A DNA stretch of 64,000 nucleotides, from the NCBI RefSeq assembly GCF_008017445.1, contig NZ_VRSW01000005.1, positions 62,001 to 126,000 of the forward strand. Reading direction: 5' to 3'. This DNA is from Microbacterium mitrae (GTDB lineage: Bacteria; Actinomycetota; Actinomycetes; Actinomycetales; Microbacteriaceae). The notes under the pieces were generated by a model, which worked only from the letters and a program-made list of their open reading frames with translations, did not search any database and was not told the DNA's origin. Numbering within the stretch: the first letter of the stretch is position 1; each line of letters opens with the position of its first letter. The position numbers and the translations under genes are program-made. Shown here piece after piece: positions 52,707 through 62,041 of the stretch.

Positions 52707-53599
52707 GCATCCAGGATGACGGAACGGCTGAGGTTGCGTGGTTGATCCGGGTCGAGTCCGCGCACCACGGCACGGTCGAGGGCGACGCGGTGCAGGCGCA
52801 CGAGGTCGGCCATCGGGTCAATCGGGTGCTGCACAAAGCGGGCGCCGGTGCGGCCCACTTCGGTGGAGAGCCCGGTTGGCGCCTCGCCAAACTGCCAGAC
52901 CACGCGGCCCGGTGCGGCAATCGCCATCGGGCCGTGGCGGTACTCCATCGACGGGTACGACTCGGTCCATGACTGGGATGACTCGCGCATCTTGAGTGCG
53001 GCCTCGTGTGCCAGGCCGATCGCCCAACCGCGACCAAGGAAGGTGTACTGCTCGGCATCACGCAGGGCGTCGTCGTCTGTGCCAGCCAGAACGGCGGCAG
53101 CGTCGTTGATCGCGCCGGTCAGGTCTTCACCGAGCGAAGCGCGAAACAGCGCGAGGGCGGTGGTTGCGAAGCGCGTCTGCACGACCGACTGCTCATCAGC
53201 GAAGGGGAGAAGCGCTGCATCATCGACCAAGGAGACCAGGGGAGAGGTGGGGTCACCGATCACGCCGATCGTGCGCACCTTGCCCTTCACTCGCTCCACG
53301 AGTTCCAGCACCTCGGTCGTGGTTCCGGAGCGCGTCAACGCCACGATGGCGTCGTAACCGCGGTCAACGAAGGCCTCCGACGCAGCAAATGCGTCCGTCT
53401 CGCCGTGCCCCGCACGCTCTCGGAGGGTGGCGTACGACTGCGCCATGAACCACGAGGTTCCGCAGCCGACAACGGCGACGCGAGCGCCGGCAGCCGGAAG
53501 GAGCGCCTGAGTATCACGCAGCGCCTCGGCCTGAGCCCAGGTGTCGGGCTGAGAGTTGAGCTCAGCGCGCATGTGTGCGCCAGCAAGCGGTTCGGTCAT
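52703..53599 (-). CDS. SIS-domain sugar isomerase (AgaS-like)
   Basis: A 298-residue protein with two sugar isomerase domains. The first has RVAVVGCGTSWFMAQSYATL and DAIVALTRSGTTTEVLELVE; the second has YTFLGRGWAIGLAHEAALKM and YRHGPMAIAAPGRVVW. The order matches GlmS C-terminal-type ketose/aldose isomerases and deaminases such as AgaS, which converts galactosamine 6-phosphate to tagatose 6-phosphate. First gene of the operon, with ATG after AAGGGAG and an AT-rich promoter region. The precise amino sugar is inferred, not shown. Confidence 0.88.
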   Translation of the reverse strand: MTEPLAGAHMRAELNSQPDTWAQAEALRDTQALLPAAGARVAVVGCGTSWFMAQSYATLRERAGHGETDAFAASEAFVDRGYDAIVALTRSGTTTEVLELVERVKGKVRTIGVIGDPTSPLVSLVDDAALLPFADEQSVVQTRFATTALALFRASLGEDLTGAINDAAAVLAGTDDDALRDAEQYTFLGRGWAIGLAHEAALKMRESSQSWTESYPSMEYRHGPMAIAAPGRVVWQFGEAPTGLSTEVGRTGARFVQHPIDPMADLVRLHRVALDRAVVRGLDPDQPRNLSRSVILDA

Positions 53600-53605
53600 C
53601 GTCGA

Positions 53606-53680
53606 CTCCCTTGAAGATCACTGTGATGATTTTTGATCGTTAATGCGCTTATTCAATCATAAAACACCACAATCGCGCAC
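53606..53680 (-). promoter_or_regulatory. AT-rich promoter/operator region of the SIS-ROK-PfkB-aldolase operon
   Basis: Markedly AT-rich stretch in a GC-rich genome, with repeated GATCA/TGATT-like half-sites (GATCACTGTGATGATTTTTG, GATCGTTAATG, CAATCAT). A DeoR-type site and the promoter are likely here; exact boxes cannot be fixed by eye. Confidence 0.45.
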
Positions 53681-53710
53681 CATCTCGCCCGGCTTGCGCG
53701 CACCTCACGC

Positions 53711-53779
53711 GCGAAACACATTCTGGTCGGCGAGACACATGCGGCGCGGCGGTGTTTCGCCGACCAGAGTGTGTCTCGC
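53711..53779. repeat. 69-bp GGTCGGCGA hairpin element, copy 3 (inverted)
   Basis: Reverse complement closely matches the two copies at 24660 and 24878, with the same length, the same arms and the same GC-rich loop. It lies between the SIS gene promoter and tRNA-Pro, 29 kb from the other copies. Confidence 0.85.
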
Positions 53780-53852
53780 CGAAAAAGGGTGGGAGGTGCG
53801 GGTGGAACCAGGCCGGGTGTGGGGGTGGAACCAGGCCGGGTGCGGGAACGAC

Positions 53853-53882
53853 AAAGGGCCGGATCTTTCGATCCGGCCCTTT
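53853..53882. terminator. Terminator after tRNA-Pro
   Basis: Perfect 13-bp stem AAAGGGCCGGATC/GATCCGGCCCTTT with loop TTTC, immediately downstream of the tRNA on the reverse strand and flanked by A/T tails. Confidence 0.9.
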
Positions 53883-53890
53883 GACTATTG

Positions 53891-53964
<74 letters not shown>

Positions 53965-54105
53965 TGACAACTGTTCTAGTCTAGCCCATGTTCGCGCTGA
54001 CCTTTGACCACGCGGAGCGGCTGGCTCACGAAAAACTAGGCGGAACCGGGTGAAAACCGGCGCGCAAGTTTCTGCCGCGCCTCTCATGGTTCCGGCGCCC
54101 GCGGC

Positions 54106-55032
54106 TTAGGCGGAACGCGGAACCAGGGTGATGAGTGACGCTTCTGGGCGGCAGGCGAAGCGCACCGGGGCGTAGATCGAGTGCCCAACACCGGCGCTCA
54201 CATTGAGCGGGATGGCGCGGCTGTTGTCGTGCCACGTGGAGAGGCCTCGCGCCTGGTGTAGCGGAATGTCGCAGTTGGCAACCAGCGCACCGAAGCCGGG
54301 CACGCGCACCTGGCCGCCGTGGGTGTGACCGGCAAACAGTGCGTCGGCACCGCCGGCCATCAGCCCGTCGAGCACGCGGCGGTAGGGGGCATGAGCGACG
54401 CCGAGTTTCAGGTCGGCGTCGGCGACGCTCGCCGCAAGTTCCGGAACCATGTCCATGCGGTCGCGGCCGACGTGCGGGTCATCGACTCCGTACGCGCCAA
54501 CCCGGTGACCGCGAACCTCAAGGGTCGTGGCTGCGTTGTTGAGCGGGCGCCAGCCCAGCACCTCGGTGAAGTACTCATCGAGCGCGCCGGTGTCGAGTAG
54601 CTCTACCGAGCCGCCCGACGGCTCGCTCGGCCCGGCGAAGTAGCGCAGCCAGTTGCGCGGGCGGGGAGCGACGAGGTCATTGGAACCATGCACGTAGAGC
54701 CCGGGAACGCCCGCGAGGCCCGCGAATGCGGCTTTGATACCGCGCAGCGCATCTTCATGACCGAGGTTGTCGCCGGTGTTGATGACGAGGTCGGGCCGAA
54801 GCGATGCGAGCGACGCCAGCCACGCCTGCTTGCGCCCCTGCCACGGCGCCATGTGCACGTCAGACAGGTGCAGAATGCGGATCGGATCAGTGCGCGGCGG
54901 CAGGATCGCTACGGTGTGCTGGCGCAGCGTGTAAAGGTGCCGCTCAATACCAAAGCCCCAGGTTGCTGCGGCGGCACCGGCGATGCCGGCCGCAGTAACC
55001 AAACGGCGTGCGGTGTGTCGTGCTGAACTCAC
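54106..55032 (-). CDS. Metallophosphoesterase (YkuE-like)
   Basis: Calcineurin-like phosphoesterase of 308 residues with an N-terminal membrane or export segment (about residues 8-28). Metal-binding motifs in order: ILHLSDVHMAPWQ (DxH), LVINTGDNLGHED (GDxxxxE-like), YVHGSNDL (GN(D/H)-type), GVAHAPYRR and FAGHTHGGQVRVPGFGA (GHTH). Substrate unknown; family members act on phosphodiesters or membrane lipids. The GTG at 55032 overlaps the PBP stop (GTGA); a second GTG two codons upstream is less likely. Co-transcribed with the PBP gene. Confidence 0.9.
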   Translation of the reverse strand: MSSARHTARRLVTAAGIAGAAAATWGFGIERHLYTLRQHTVAILPPRTDPIRILHLSDVHMAPWQGRKQAWLASLASLRPDLVINTGDNLGHEDALRGIKAAFAGLAGVPGLYVHGSNDLVAPRPRNWLRYFAGPSEPSGGSVELLDTGALDEYFTEVLGWRPLNNAATTLEVRGHRVGAYGVDDPHVGRDRMDMVPELAASVADADLKLGVAHAPYRRVLDGLMAGGADALFAGHTHGGQVRVPGFGALVANCDIPLHQARGLSTWHDNSRAIPLNVSAGVGHSIYAPVRFACRPEASLITLVPRSA

Positions 55033-57773
55033 TTGCACTTATCTCGGTCGTAGCTGATGGTCACCGGCGATGTCTTCGGCGTGACGGTTCCGCCACCCGG
55101 AGACTGCGCAGTGATGACGCCTTCCTTGGGGGCATCGGCCTTCTCGCTACACGACTCCTGGATGAGGGTGAAGCCTTCGTTGATCAGCGCGGTTTTCGCA
55201 TCCTTCAGCGACATGCCCATGACATCGGGCACCGCACCACCCTGGCCATTGCTTGGCGAGATGGTGACCGTAGATCCGGCGACGACGGAACCAGCACCCG
55301 GGTCTTGAGACTCGATCATGCCCGCGGGCTGGCTGCCGGGAATCTCCGGACCAACCGTGACGCTGAAGCCAGCGTCTTGGAGGGTGCGTTCGGCATCGGC
55401 GATGCTCATGCCAACGACGTTGGGGAGATCCTTGTAGACCTGACGCGAGAGGTTCGGGTCGGGCTCGGGGAAGGCCGTTCCGCCGTACACGGCGTTGGCG
55501 ACACCCTGCGATTCACGCGAGAGCTTGTAACGCAGGTCGGTGAGCTTACCGGCTTCCAACCAGATGCCGGTCATGTCGCTGTCACCTTCGGTGTTGCCAA
55601 CCCACGCCGCGGTCGCAACCCGGCTGCTGGACTGCACCATCCACGTCTGGAACTCTTCGTGCGTACCCGTCTTACCGAACACCGGAACGCCGTCCCAGTT
55701 GTTCGCCTGGCGGCCGGTTCCGTTGCCATCGTTCATGACGGCGCTGAGCGGCACGATCGCCGTCGATGCAACTCCAGAGTCAAGCGCCTTGTCGTTGCAG
55801 GTGGTGACCGGAACCAGGTCGGGGCGATCGGTTCCGTCTGCGTCGGTAACGCGGTCGATGAAGCGCGGCTCGCAGTACTTGCCGCCGGCAGCGATCGTCG
55901 CGTAGGCGTTTGCCATCGCGAGGGGGGCAACGTTGTGGGAGCCGAGCACCGAGAACGGGCCGGTGGTCATGTCGATCGGCGTCAGGGCATCGGGCTCAGT
56001 GAGCGCGAAACCCGACTCGTCGATGATGCGTTCGCCGTTCTCGTCCAAAACATAGTTCGGAGTGCCGTCGGCCTTCAGGAAGACGCGGTATTCGGTGCCC
56101 GCCGGCGTGGTTTCGGTGTCTTCTGTGGTCTTCTCGGTGCCAGTCCAATAGTTGCCGTTGTAGACGCCGAGGTCCATGGCGGTGTTGGCGATGCCACACA
56201 TATCCAGTTTTTCTGCCATCGCGAAGAAGCCAGAGTTCAGCGAGTCACGGGTGAACCGCACGACATCGCCGGTGTAACCCGGTGCGCCACCGTAGTTGCC
56301 AACCATTTTCTGCGGGTCAAACTTCGACTTGGCGCCTTCGCACCCAACCGTCCAGGCCTTACGGTTCTTACCGTTGAGTACCTCGCGGATGGAGTGGCCT
56401 TCTTTCAGCCACTCCAAGACGGTGAACACCTTGAACGTCGATCCGGCGGGGAAGCCGATACCGGTTCCGTAGCCATAGCGCTGGTCGGCGCCATAAACGA
56501 GGCTGGTGTAGCCGGGCGTCTCCGCATCGGCCGATGACTCGCTGAAGTGGGTGTTTTGCACCATGGAGAGCACGCGGCCGGTGCCGACCTCGACGTTGAC
56601 GATGGCCGCACCAAAGTCGCCGATGCCGTCAACGGTCGGGGGAGCGGTGGACTGCATCGTGCGCATGTTGTTCCACTGCAGATCCCAGTCCATCGTGGTG
56701 TAGATCTTGAGACCACCGCGGTCAAGCATCAACTTGCGCGCTTCGGCGGTGTCGCCGAATGCGGGGTCGTTGAGAACCTTGATCTTGATCATCTGGCAGA
56801 AGTATTCGGCGTCAACGGCCGTCACGCAGCCCGAGTTCTGCGGCTGAATGTTCGGCGCGATCGGCAACGCGAGCGCAGCGTCGTAGTCAGCCTTCGTGAT
56901 CTTCTTGTCTTCGTAAAGTCGCCACAGCACGTAGTCGCGGCGATCTTTGGTTTCGGCGTAGTTGGTCGCATCACCGTTCAGCTCCCACTCAGGGTGGTCG
57001 ATGCGGAACGAGTTCGGGTTCTGCACCATACCCGCGAGGATCGCTGCCTGGTCGATCGTCACGTTTGCGGCGGAGACTCCGAAGTAGCGCTGCGCTGCGG
57101 CCTCAATGCCGTAGGTCACGCCGCCGAAGTTGGCGATGTTGAGGTAGCCGAGCAGAATTTCCTCTTTCGAGAAGCGCTGCTCAAGGGCGATCGCGTAGCG
57201 CAGCTCCTGCACCTTACGCTTGTAGCCCTCAGCGCCCTCGGCGTTGGTGGCTTCAGTCCAGCACGCGTCCTTCTCCTCCTGCGTCTCCTTCTCGGCCTCA
57301 CAGCGTTGAATGAGAACGTTCTTGACGTACTGCTGGGTGATGGAGGAACCACCCTGCGTTTCGCCGCTGCTCGACGCGTTGGAGAGGAGCGCACGGGCGG
57401 TACCGATCATGTCGATGCCGCCATGCTCGAAGTAGCGCGGGTCTTCAGAAGAAAGCAGGGCATCGACGATATACGGCGATACCTGGTCGTAGGTCACGGG
57501 AATGCGGTTCTGCTCCCAGAACTGCGCCATGAGCTGTGGCTGGCCAGTCTGCTTGTTCGTCGCGTAGATCTCGGTCGGCAGCATGAGCTTGTCGATGGCG
57601 AGAAACCCGGGGATGTTGTTAAAAACGGAGATGGCACTGGACGTTGCCGTGCTCGTCAGGGCGATCGCGGGAGTGATCGTTGCGGTCAGCAAAAGACCGG
57701 CGAGGGCGCTCAGAGCGGTGAACCCGAGGATTCCTCCGAGCACGCCTTTAAACGTGCGATTCTTTCCAGGCAT
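55029..57773 (-). CDS. Class A penicillin-binding protein with PASTA domains
   Basis: Bifunctional peptidoglycan synthase, 914 residues. A membrane anchor (about 10-40) precedes the GT51 glycosyltransferase domain (about 75-260; SSEDPRYFEHGGIDMIGTAR, GGSSITQQYVKN). The transpeptidase domain (about 380-720) has SxxK in PAGSTFKVF, SxN in SLNSGFF and KTG in FGKTGTHEEF. Two C-terminal PASTA repeats (from LPNVVGMSIADAERTLQDAG and VPDVMGMSLKDAKTALINEG) suggest sensing of muropeptides or beta-lactams. Start ATG 7 nt after a TACGAT box, so the mRNA may be leaderless. Confidence 0.95.
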   Translation of the reverse strand: MPGKNRTFKGVLGGILGFTALSALAGLLLTATITPAIALTSTATSSAISVFNNIPGFLAIDKLMLPTEIYATNKQTGQPQLMAQFWEQNRIPVTYDQVSPYIVDALLSSEDPRYFEHGGIDMIGTARALLSNASSSGETQGGSSITQQYVKNVLIQRCEAEKETQEEKDACWTEATNAEGAEGYKRKVQELRYAIALEQRFSKEEILLGYLNIANFGGVTYGIEAAAQRYFGVSAANVTIDQAAILAGMVQNPNSFRIDHPEWELNGDATNYAETKDRRDYVLWRLYEDKKITKADYDAALALPIAPNIQPQNSGCVTAVDAEYFCQMIKIKVLNDPAFGDTAEARKLMLDRGGLKIYTTMDWDLQWNNMRTMQSTAPPTVDGIGDFGAAIVNVEVGTGRVLSMVQNTHFSESSADAETPGYTSLVYGADQRYGYGTGIGFPAGSTFKVFTVLEWLKEGHSIREVLNGKNRKAWTVGCEGAKSKFDPQKMVGNYGGAPGYTGDVVRFTRDSLNSGFFAMAEKLDMCGIANTAMDLGVYNGNYWTGTEKTTEDTETTPAGTEYRVFLKADGTPNYVLDENGERIIDESGFALTEPDALTPIDMTTGPFSVLGSHNVAPLAMANAYATIAAGGKYCEPRFIDRVTDADGTDRPDLVPVTTCNDKALDSGVASTAIVPLSAVMNDGNGTGRQANNWDGVPVFGKTGTHEEFQTWMVQSSSRVATAAWVGNTEGDSDMTGIWLEAGKLTDLRYKLSRESQGVANAVYGGTAFPEPDPNLSRQVYKDLPNVVGMSIADAERTLQDAGFSVTVGPEIPGSQPAGMIESQDPGAGSVVAGSTVTISPSNGQGGAVPDVMGMSLKDAKTALINEGFTLIQESCSEKADAPKEGVITAQSPGGGTVTPKTSPVTISYDRDKCK

Positions 57774-57780
57774 AGGCTAG

Positions 57781-57786
57781 ATCGTA
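57781..57786 (-). promoter_or_regulatory. -10 box upstream of the PBP gene
   Basis: TACGAT on the reverse strand, 7 nt before the PBP ATG; no ribosome binding site. Confidence 0.4.
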
Positions 57787-57836
57787 ATTGACAACCCTGG
57801 GGATCCGCCCACGGGTGAATGAGAGTCGGGAGATCT

Positions 57837-58052
57837 ATGACGACCTGGGAGTACTTCACCACGCCGCTACTGATTCACAACACCGCCGCGATCCTCAACA
57901 ACTGGGGCAAGCAGGGTTGGGAACTTGTGCAGGTAGTGACCGGCCCCGAAGGCGGCCTCGTGGCCTACTTCAAGCGCCCGGTTTCGGAGCAGGCGCCGCA
58001 AAACGCGGGTCTGGCGTCGGCAGCTGCCGCGGCAAAGCAGTTTGAGGAGTGA
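57837..58052 (+). CDS. DUF4177 family small protein
   Basis: A 71-residue protein with the DUF4177 pattern: TWEYFTTPLLIHNTAAILNN, WGKQGWELVQVVTGPEGGLV, then an Ala-rich tail. Function unknown. ATG after GGGAG; a slightly longer frame from 57819 lacks the site. Its stop overlaps the ribosome binding site of the RidA gene, so the two are coupled. Confidence 0.85.
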   Translation: MTTWEYFTTPLLIHNTAAILNNWGKQGWELVQVVTGPEGGLVAYFKRPVSEQAPQNAGLASAAAAAKQFEE

Positions 58053-58054
58053 TC

Positions 58055-58522
58055 ATGACGATTTCTGAACGCCTGGCCGAGCTCGGCATTGAGCTTCCCG
58101 CCGTCGCGGCTCCCGTCGCGGCCTACATTCCGGCGATCGCCGACGGCCACCTGATCTACACGTCTGGCCAGCTGCCGATGGTTTCTGGCGCCCTCCCCGC
58201 AACGGGCAAGGTCGGCGACGGTCACGGCCTGGTTCCGGCAGCTGACGCGAAGGCGTACGCGCGCCAGAGCGCGCTCAACGCGCTTGCCGCCGCGGCTGCC
58301 GTTGCCGGCGGCGTTGACAACGTGACGGGCGTGCTCAAGCTGACGGGTTTCGTTGCCTCAGTGTCGGAGTTCACCGGTCAGCCGGGCGTGATCAACGGTG
58401 CAAGCGATGTTCTTGGGGAGATCTTCGGCGAAGCCGGAACCCACGCGCGCTCCGCCGTTGGTGTTCCGGTGCTGCCGCTTGACTCGCCGGTTGAGGTTGA
58501 AGTCATCTTCACCACCAACTAG
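58055..58522 (+). CDS. RidA family protein
   Basis: A 155-residue member of the YjgF/YER057c/UK114 family, known for hydrolysing reactive enamine/imine intermediates. The N-terminal half has YIPAIADGHLIYTSGQLPMV, and the C-terminal part ARSAVGVPVLPLDSPVEVEV matches the family's closing signature. The longer insertion between them fits the actinobacterial subgroup. The ATG follows GAGGAG; the GTG two codons before it is in the site itself. Confidence 0.9.
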   Translation: MTISERLAELGIELPAVAAPVAAYIPAIADGHLIYTSGQLPMVSGALPATGKVGDGHGLVPAADAKAYARQSALNALAAAAAVAGGVDNVTGVLKLTGFVASVSEFTGQPGVINGASDVLGEIFGEAGTHARSAVGVPVLPLDSPVEVEVIFTTN

Positions 58523-58531
58523 GCGCACGCA

Positions 58532-58567
58532 AACGACCCGCGAAACCACATGGTTCCGCGGGTCGTT
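58532..58567. terminator. Bidirectional terminator between RidA and acs
   Basis: 11-bp stem AACGACCCGCG/CGCGGGTCGTT around GAAACCACATGGTTCC, whose own ends pair as well (AACCA/TGGTT). Lies between convergent genes; T-rich edges are short. Confidence 0.8.
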
Positions 58568-58580
58568 CTCGGTTATGCAC

Positions 58581-60554
58581 CTACTTGCCGGTGACCTGTC
58601 CCTTGATCGTGCTCATGACCATCGTGTCGGCGAGCGTTGTCGTGTCGCCGACTTCGCGGCCCTCGGCCACGTCGCGCAGCAGGCGGCGCATGATCTTGCC
58701 GGAGCGCGTCTTAGGCAGCTCACCCACGATGTAGATATCGCGCGGGCGCGCGATGGGGCCGATCTGTTCGCCGACCCACAGTCGCAAAAGCTGTGCGAGG
58801 CCGTCGGGCTGATGCGCCTTGAGGTAGCTCTCCTTGATGATGACGAAAGCGACAACCGCCTGGCCGGTCGTTTCATCAGAGGCGCCAACAACGGCGGCTT
58901 CGGCGACGGCCTCGTGGCCAACCAGCGATGATTCGATCTCTGCGGTCGACAGGCGGTGACCAGAGACATTCATCACGTCGTCAACGCGACCGAGTAACCA
59001 GACATCACCGTCGTCGTCAAGGCGCGCACCGTCGCCTGCGAAGTAGTACCCCTTGTCTTGGAACATCTTCCAATAGGTCTCCACAAAGCGATCCGGGTCT
59101 CCCCAAATTCCACGCAACATGCTGGGCCATGGTTCCGTGATGACAAGCAGGCCACCGTTGCCGTCGCCAACATCGACACCCTTGTCGTCGACAACGTCGA
59201 TCGAGATGCCGGGAAGTGCCACCTGCGCGGAACCAGGCTTGGTTTCGGTGACGCCGGGGAGCGCGGAGATCATGATGGCGCCCGTCTCGGTCTGCCACCA
59301 GGTGTCAACGATGGGTGCGGTGTCGCCGCCGATCACGTGGCGGTACCACATCCATGCCTCGGGGTTGATCGGCTCACCCACCGAGCCGAGCAGGCGCAGC
59401 GACGACAGGTCGAACTGCTCGGGCACCTGACGCCCCAGCTTCATGAACGAACGAATCGCGGTCGGCGCCGTGTAGAGCACGGTGACGCCGTACTTTTCGA
59501 CAAGCTCCCACCAGCGGCCCGGGTGCGGGCTGTCTGGTGTGCCCTCGTACAGCACCTGGGTGGCGCCGTTGGCGAGCGGGCCGTAGGTGACATAGGTGTG
59601 GCCGGTGATCCAGCCGATGTCGGCGGTGCACCAGTACACGTCGGTCTCGGGGTGGAGGTCGTGAACCGTGCGGTTGGTGAATGTTGCTTGGGTGAGGTAA
59701 CCGCCCGAGGTATGCAGAATGCCCTTGGGGTTGCCGGTGGTTCCGGAGGTGTAAAGGATGAACAGCGGGTTCTCCGCGTCAAAACCTTCGGCTTCGTGCT
59801 CGCCGGAGGCGGACGGAACCACGTCGTGCCACCACACGTCGCGGCCGGCTGTCCACTCCACGTCGTTGCCACCACGCTTGACGACCAACACCTTCTCAAC
59901 GGTTGCCTGGGTTCCGTTGCCACGGTCGGCGAGCGCCTGGTCAACCGCGGGCTTCAGGGGGGAGACACGGCCCTTGCGGTAGCCGCCGTCTGCGGTGATG
60001 ACGACCTTCGCGCCGGCGTCGTCAATGCGCGAGCGCAGGCTGTCAGCCGAGAAGCCACCGAACACCACGGAGTGAATCGCGCCGAGGCGCGCGACGGCGA
60101 GCATCGAGGCGATGGCCTCGGGAATCATCGGGAGGTAGATTGCAACGCGGTCGCCCTGGCCAACGCCGAGGTCGGTCAGCACATTGGCGAGGCGCTTAAC
60201 CTCATCGGTGAGCTCTGCGTACGTCACGGCGCGGGAGTCGCCAGGCTCGCCCTCGAACAGCAAGGCAACGCGGTCGCCGTTGCCGGCTTCGACGTGGCGG
60301 TCAAGGCAGTTGTATGCGACGTTGAGCTTGCCATCGGCAAACCACTTTGCAAACGGCGGGTTGGTCCAATCCAGTACCTGCGTGAACGGGGTGCTCCAGG
60401 TCAACAGCTCACGAGCCTGATCTGCCCAAAACGCTTCCCGGTCGGCCTTGGCCGCTGCGTACATCTCCTGAGTGGCGATCGCGTTGTCGGCGAACTCGGG
60501 CGATGGTGCAAATTTGCGGGTCTCGTTCAACAGGTGATCGATCTGACTGCTCAT
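58581..60554 (-). CDS. acs: Acetyl-CoA synthetase
   Basis: AMP-forming acetate activation to acetyl-CoA, 657 residues. Motif I FILYTSGTTGNPKGILHTSG near residue 268, motif II WWQTETGAIMISALPG, motif III YFAGDGARLDDDGDVWLLGR, and the C-terminal acetylation-site motif LPKTRSGKIMRRLLRD near residue 620. The ATG follows AAAGGAGC. A single gene on the reverse strand, with Acs giving scavenging of acetate that pta-ackA excretes. Confidence 0.97.
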   Translation of the reverse strand: MSSQIDHLLNETRKFAPSPEFADNAIATQEMYAAAKADREAFWADQARELLTWSTPFTQVLDWTNPPFAKWFADGKLNVAYNCLDRHVEAGNGDRVALLFEGEPGDSRAVTYAELTDEVKRLANVLTDLGVGQGDRVAIYLPMIPEAIASMLAVARLGAIHSVVFGGFSADSLRSRIDDAGAKVVITADGGYRKGRVSPLKPAVDQALADRGNGTQATVEKVLVVKRGGNDVEWTAGRDVWWHDVVPSASGEHEAEGFDAENPLFILYTSGTTGNPKGILHTSGGYLTQATFTNRTVHDLHPETDVYWCTADIGWITGHTYVTYGPLANGATQVLYEGTPDSPHPGRWWELVEKYGVTVLYTAPTAIRSFMKLGRQVPEQFDLSSLRLLGSVGEPINPEAWMWYRHVIGGDTAPIVDTWWQTETGAIMISALPGVTETKPGSAQVALPGISIDVVDDKGVDVGDGNGGLLVITEPWPSMLRGIWGDPDRFVETYWKMFQDKGYYFAGDGARLDDDGDVWLLGRVDDVMNVSGHRLSTAEIESSLVGHEAVAEAAVVGASDETTGQAVVAFVIIKESYLKAHQPDGLAQLLRLWVGEQIGPIARPRDIYIVGELPKTRSGKIMRRLLRDVAEGREVGDTTTLADTMVMSTIKGQVTGK

Positions 60555-60976
60555 TCGCGTTTGCTCCTTTGCGAAAATGACGAACGCCGCTTCTTCGCGG
60601 CATGGGGTGAACCTATCGGTGGCGCCCGCGGATGACTACTGCCGAAAGTTAGTCATCAGGGTGCGTGAGCGGCTATTGACCGTGCGCATCTGCGCGCAAC
60701 ACGGCGATATCTGACTTCGGTGGTACGACCAGTGTTCAGTTGGCCCTATAGTCGAAGAGCCGAACGATCTGATTTTGGCATCGCAATGGCCCTCACGGTT
60801 CCCCCAAGCCGGGGTCATTGCTGCGGCGGCGCTCCACATCCCCCGGTTGGAGCGCCGCTCGTCTCATTTCCCGATGCTGCTGGCGGCTTCCTCCACAGCG
60901 CGCACTCGCGAGAATATTTTCCACGGAACCGTGGGTGGCGTCGTGCGGCCGGAGGTGCTTGCCTAGCGTCAAGGGC
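60555..60976. other. Spacer upstream of the Tad pilus locus
   Basis: About 420 bp. The left part holds the acs promoter region; a TATAGT box lies at 60747-60752 on the forward strand. A 63-codon frame (60775-60966, TTG start) ends in a TAG that forms part of the cpaF -10 box; it has no recognised domain and its coding status is doubtful. No ssd/cpaE gene is seen. Confidence 0.5.
60964..60969 (+). promoter_or_regulatory. -10 box upstream of cpaF/tadA
   Basis: TAGCGT 7 nt before the cpaF ATG, suggesting a leaderless or near-leaderless start; AAGGG at 60971-60975 is too close to the ATG for normal use. Confidence 0.4.
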
Positions 60977-62041
60977 ATGGTTGAAGCCTTCGTTATTCGA
61001 GCAGAGCGCTCCGCGGCGCCGCCGCAGCAGCGGGCGCGCGTGTTGCAACCGCTCGCCCGCTATCTCGATGACCCCGACGTTACTGACCTCTTTATCAATG
61101 GTTCCCGCGGCCTCTTTGTTGACCGTGGTCGTGGCAGCGAACGCGATGAATCGTGGGGAGCATCCGAACGCGAAGTGCGTGATCTTGCGGTCGCGCTGAT
61201 GGCGGCGGGAGATCGACACATCGACGACGCGCACCCCTGCGTCGATGTTCGGTTGGAAGGCGGCGTACGCGTGCACGCGGTTCTCGCCCCCATCGCCGTC
61301 GACGGAACCACCATCTCCATCCGCGTCGCGCGCATGACACAGCAGAGTCTGAACGAACTGGCGTCGGCGGGGATGCTCACTTCCGATCAGGTGCTGTGGC
61401 TACGGGAGGCGGTGCGCACGCGAGCCAATTTCTTGATTTCGGGCGCGGGTGGCAGCGGAAAAACCACCCTGCTCTCGGCGCTACTCAGCGAAGCGTCGCC
61501 AGCCGAGCGCGTGCTGACCATCGAAGATGTGGCTGAGTTGCGATTGCGGCATCCACATCATGTCGCGTTGGAGTCGCGTCAGGCCACCGTCGAAGGCGCG
61601 GGCGCCGTTTCGCTGGCGCAGCTCATTCGCGAGGCCCTCCGCATGCGGCCAGATCGGCTCGTCGTCGGAGAGTGTCGCGGGGCGGAGGTTCGCGAGCTGC
61701 TGAGCGCTCTCAACACGGGACATGACGGCGGCGCCGGAACCATCCACGCGAACAGCATGACTGACGTTCCGACCCGGCTTGAAGCGCTGGGGGCGCTCGC
61801 CGGGCTTGAAACCGGCGCCCTTGCTCGCCAAGTGGTGAGCGCGATGGACTTTGTCGTTCATCTGTCGCGAGGTTCCGACGGAACGCGGCGCGTCGACGCG
61901 ATCGGGTCTTTTGTGCTGGAAGACGGTCACCTGACTGTGACTCGCACCGATCTTGACCAGAGCTCGAACACCAAATTCGCGCAGACGGCGGCAGTCGCGA
62001 CGGAACCACTACGCAGAACGAGTGAGCACCATGCGGCATGA
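60977..62041 (+). CDS. Tad pilus assembly ATPase (TadA/CpaF family)
   Basis: Secretion ATPase that powers assembly of Flp-type pili, 354 residues. N-terminal region VTDLFINGSRGLFVDRG, Walker A ISGAGGSGKTTLLSALL near residue 158, Asp box TIEDVAELRLRHPHHVALES, Walker B-type RPDRLVVGECRGAEVRELLS, and His box GHDGGAGTIHANS. The Met chosen starts the family-like sequence; the longer frame is spacer. It is the first gene of a five-gene tad unit and overlaps the next by 11 bp. Confidence 0.94.
   Translation: MVEAFVIRAERSAAPPQQRARVLQPLARYLDDPDVTDLFINGSRGLFVDRGRGSERDESWGASEREVRDLAVALMAAGDRHIDDAHPCVDVRLEGGVRVHAVLAPIAVDGTTISIRVARMTQQSLNELASAGMLTSDQVLWLREAVRTRANFLISGAGGSGKTTLLSALLSEASPAERVLTIEDVAELRLRHPHHVALESRQATVEGAGAVSLAQLIREALRMRPDRLVVGECRGAEVRELLSALNTGHDGGAGTIHANSMTDVPTRLEALGALAGLETGALARQVVSAMDFVVHLSRGSDGTRRVDAIGSFVLEDGHLTVTRTDLDQSSNTKFAQTAAVATEPLRRTSEHHAA

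Noticed and set aside
60720-61199. 159-codon frame upstream of and overlapping cpaF
   Set aside because: Overlaps the start of a clear TadA gene in another phase and has no family resemblance.
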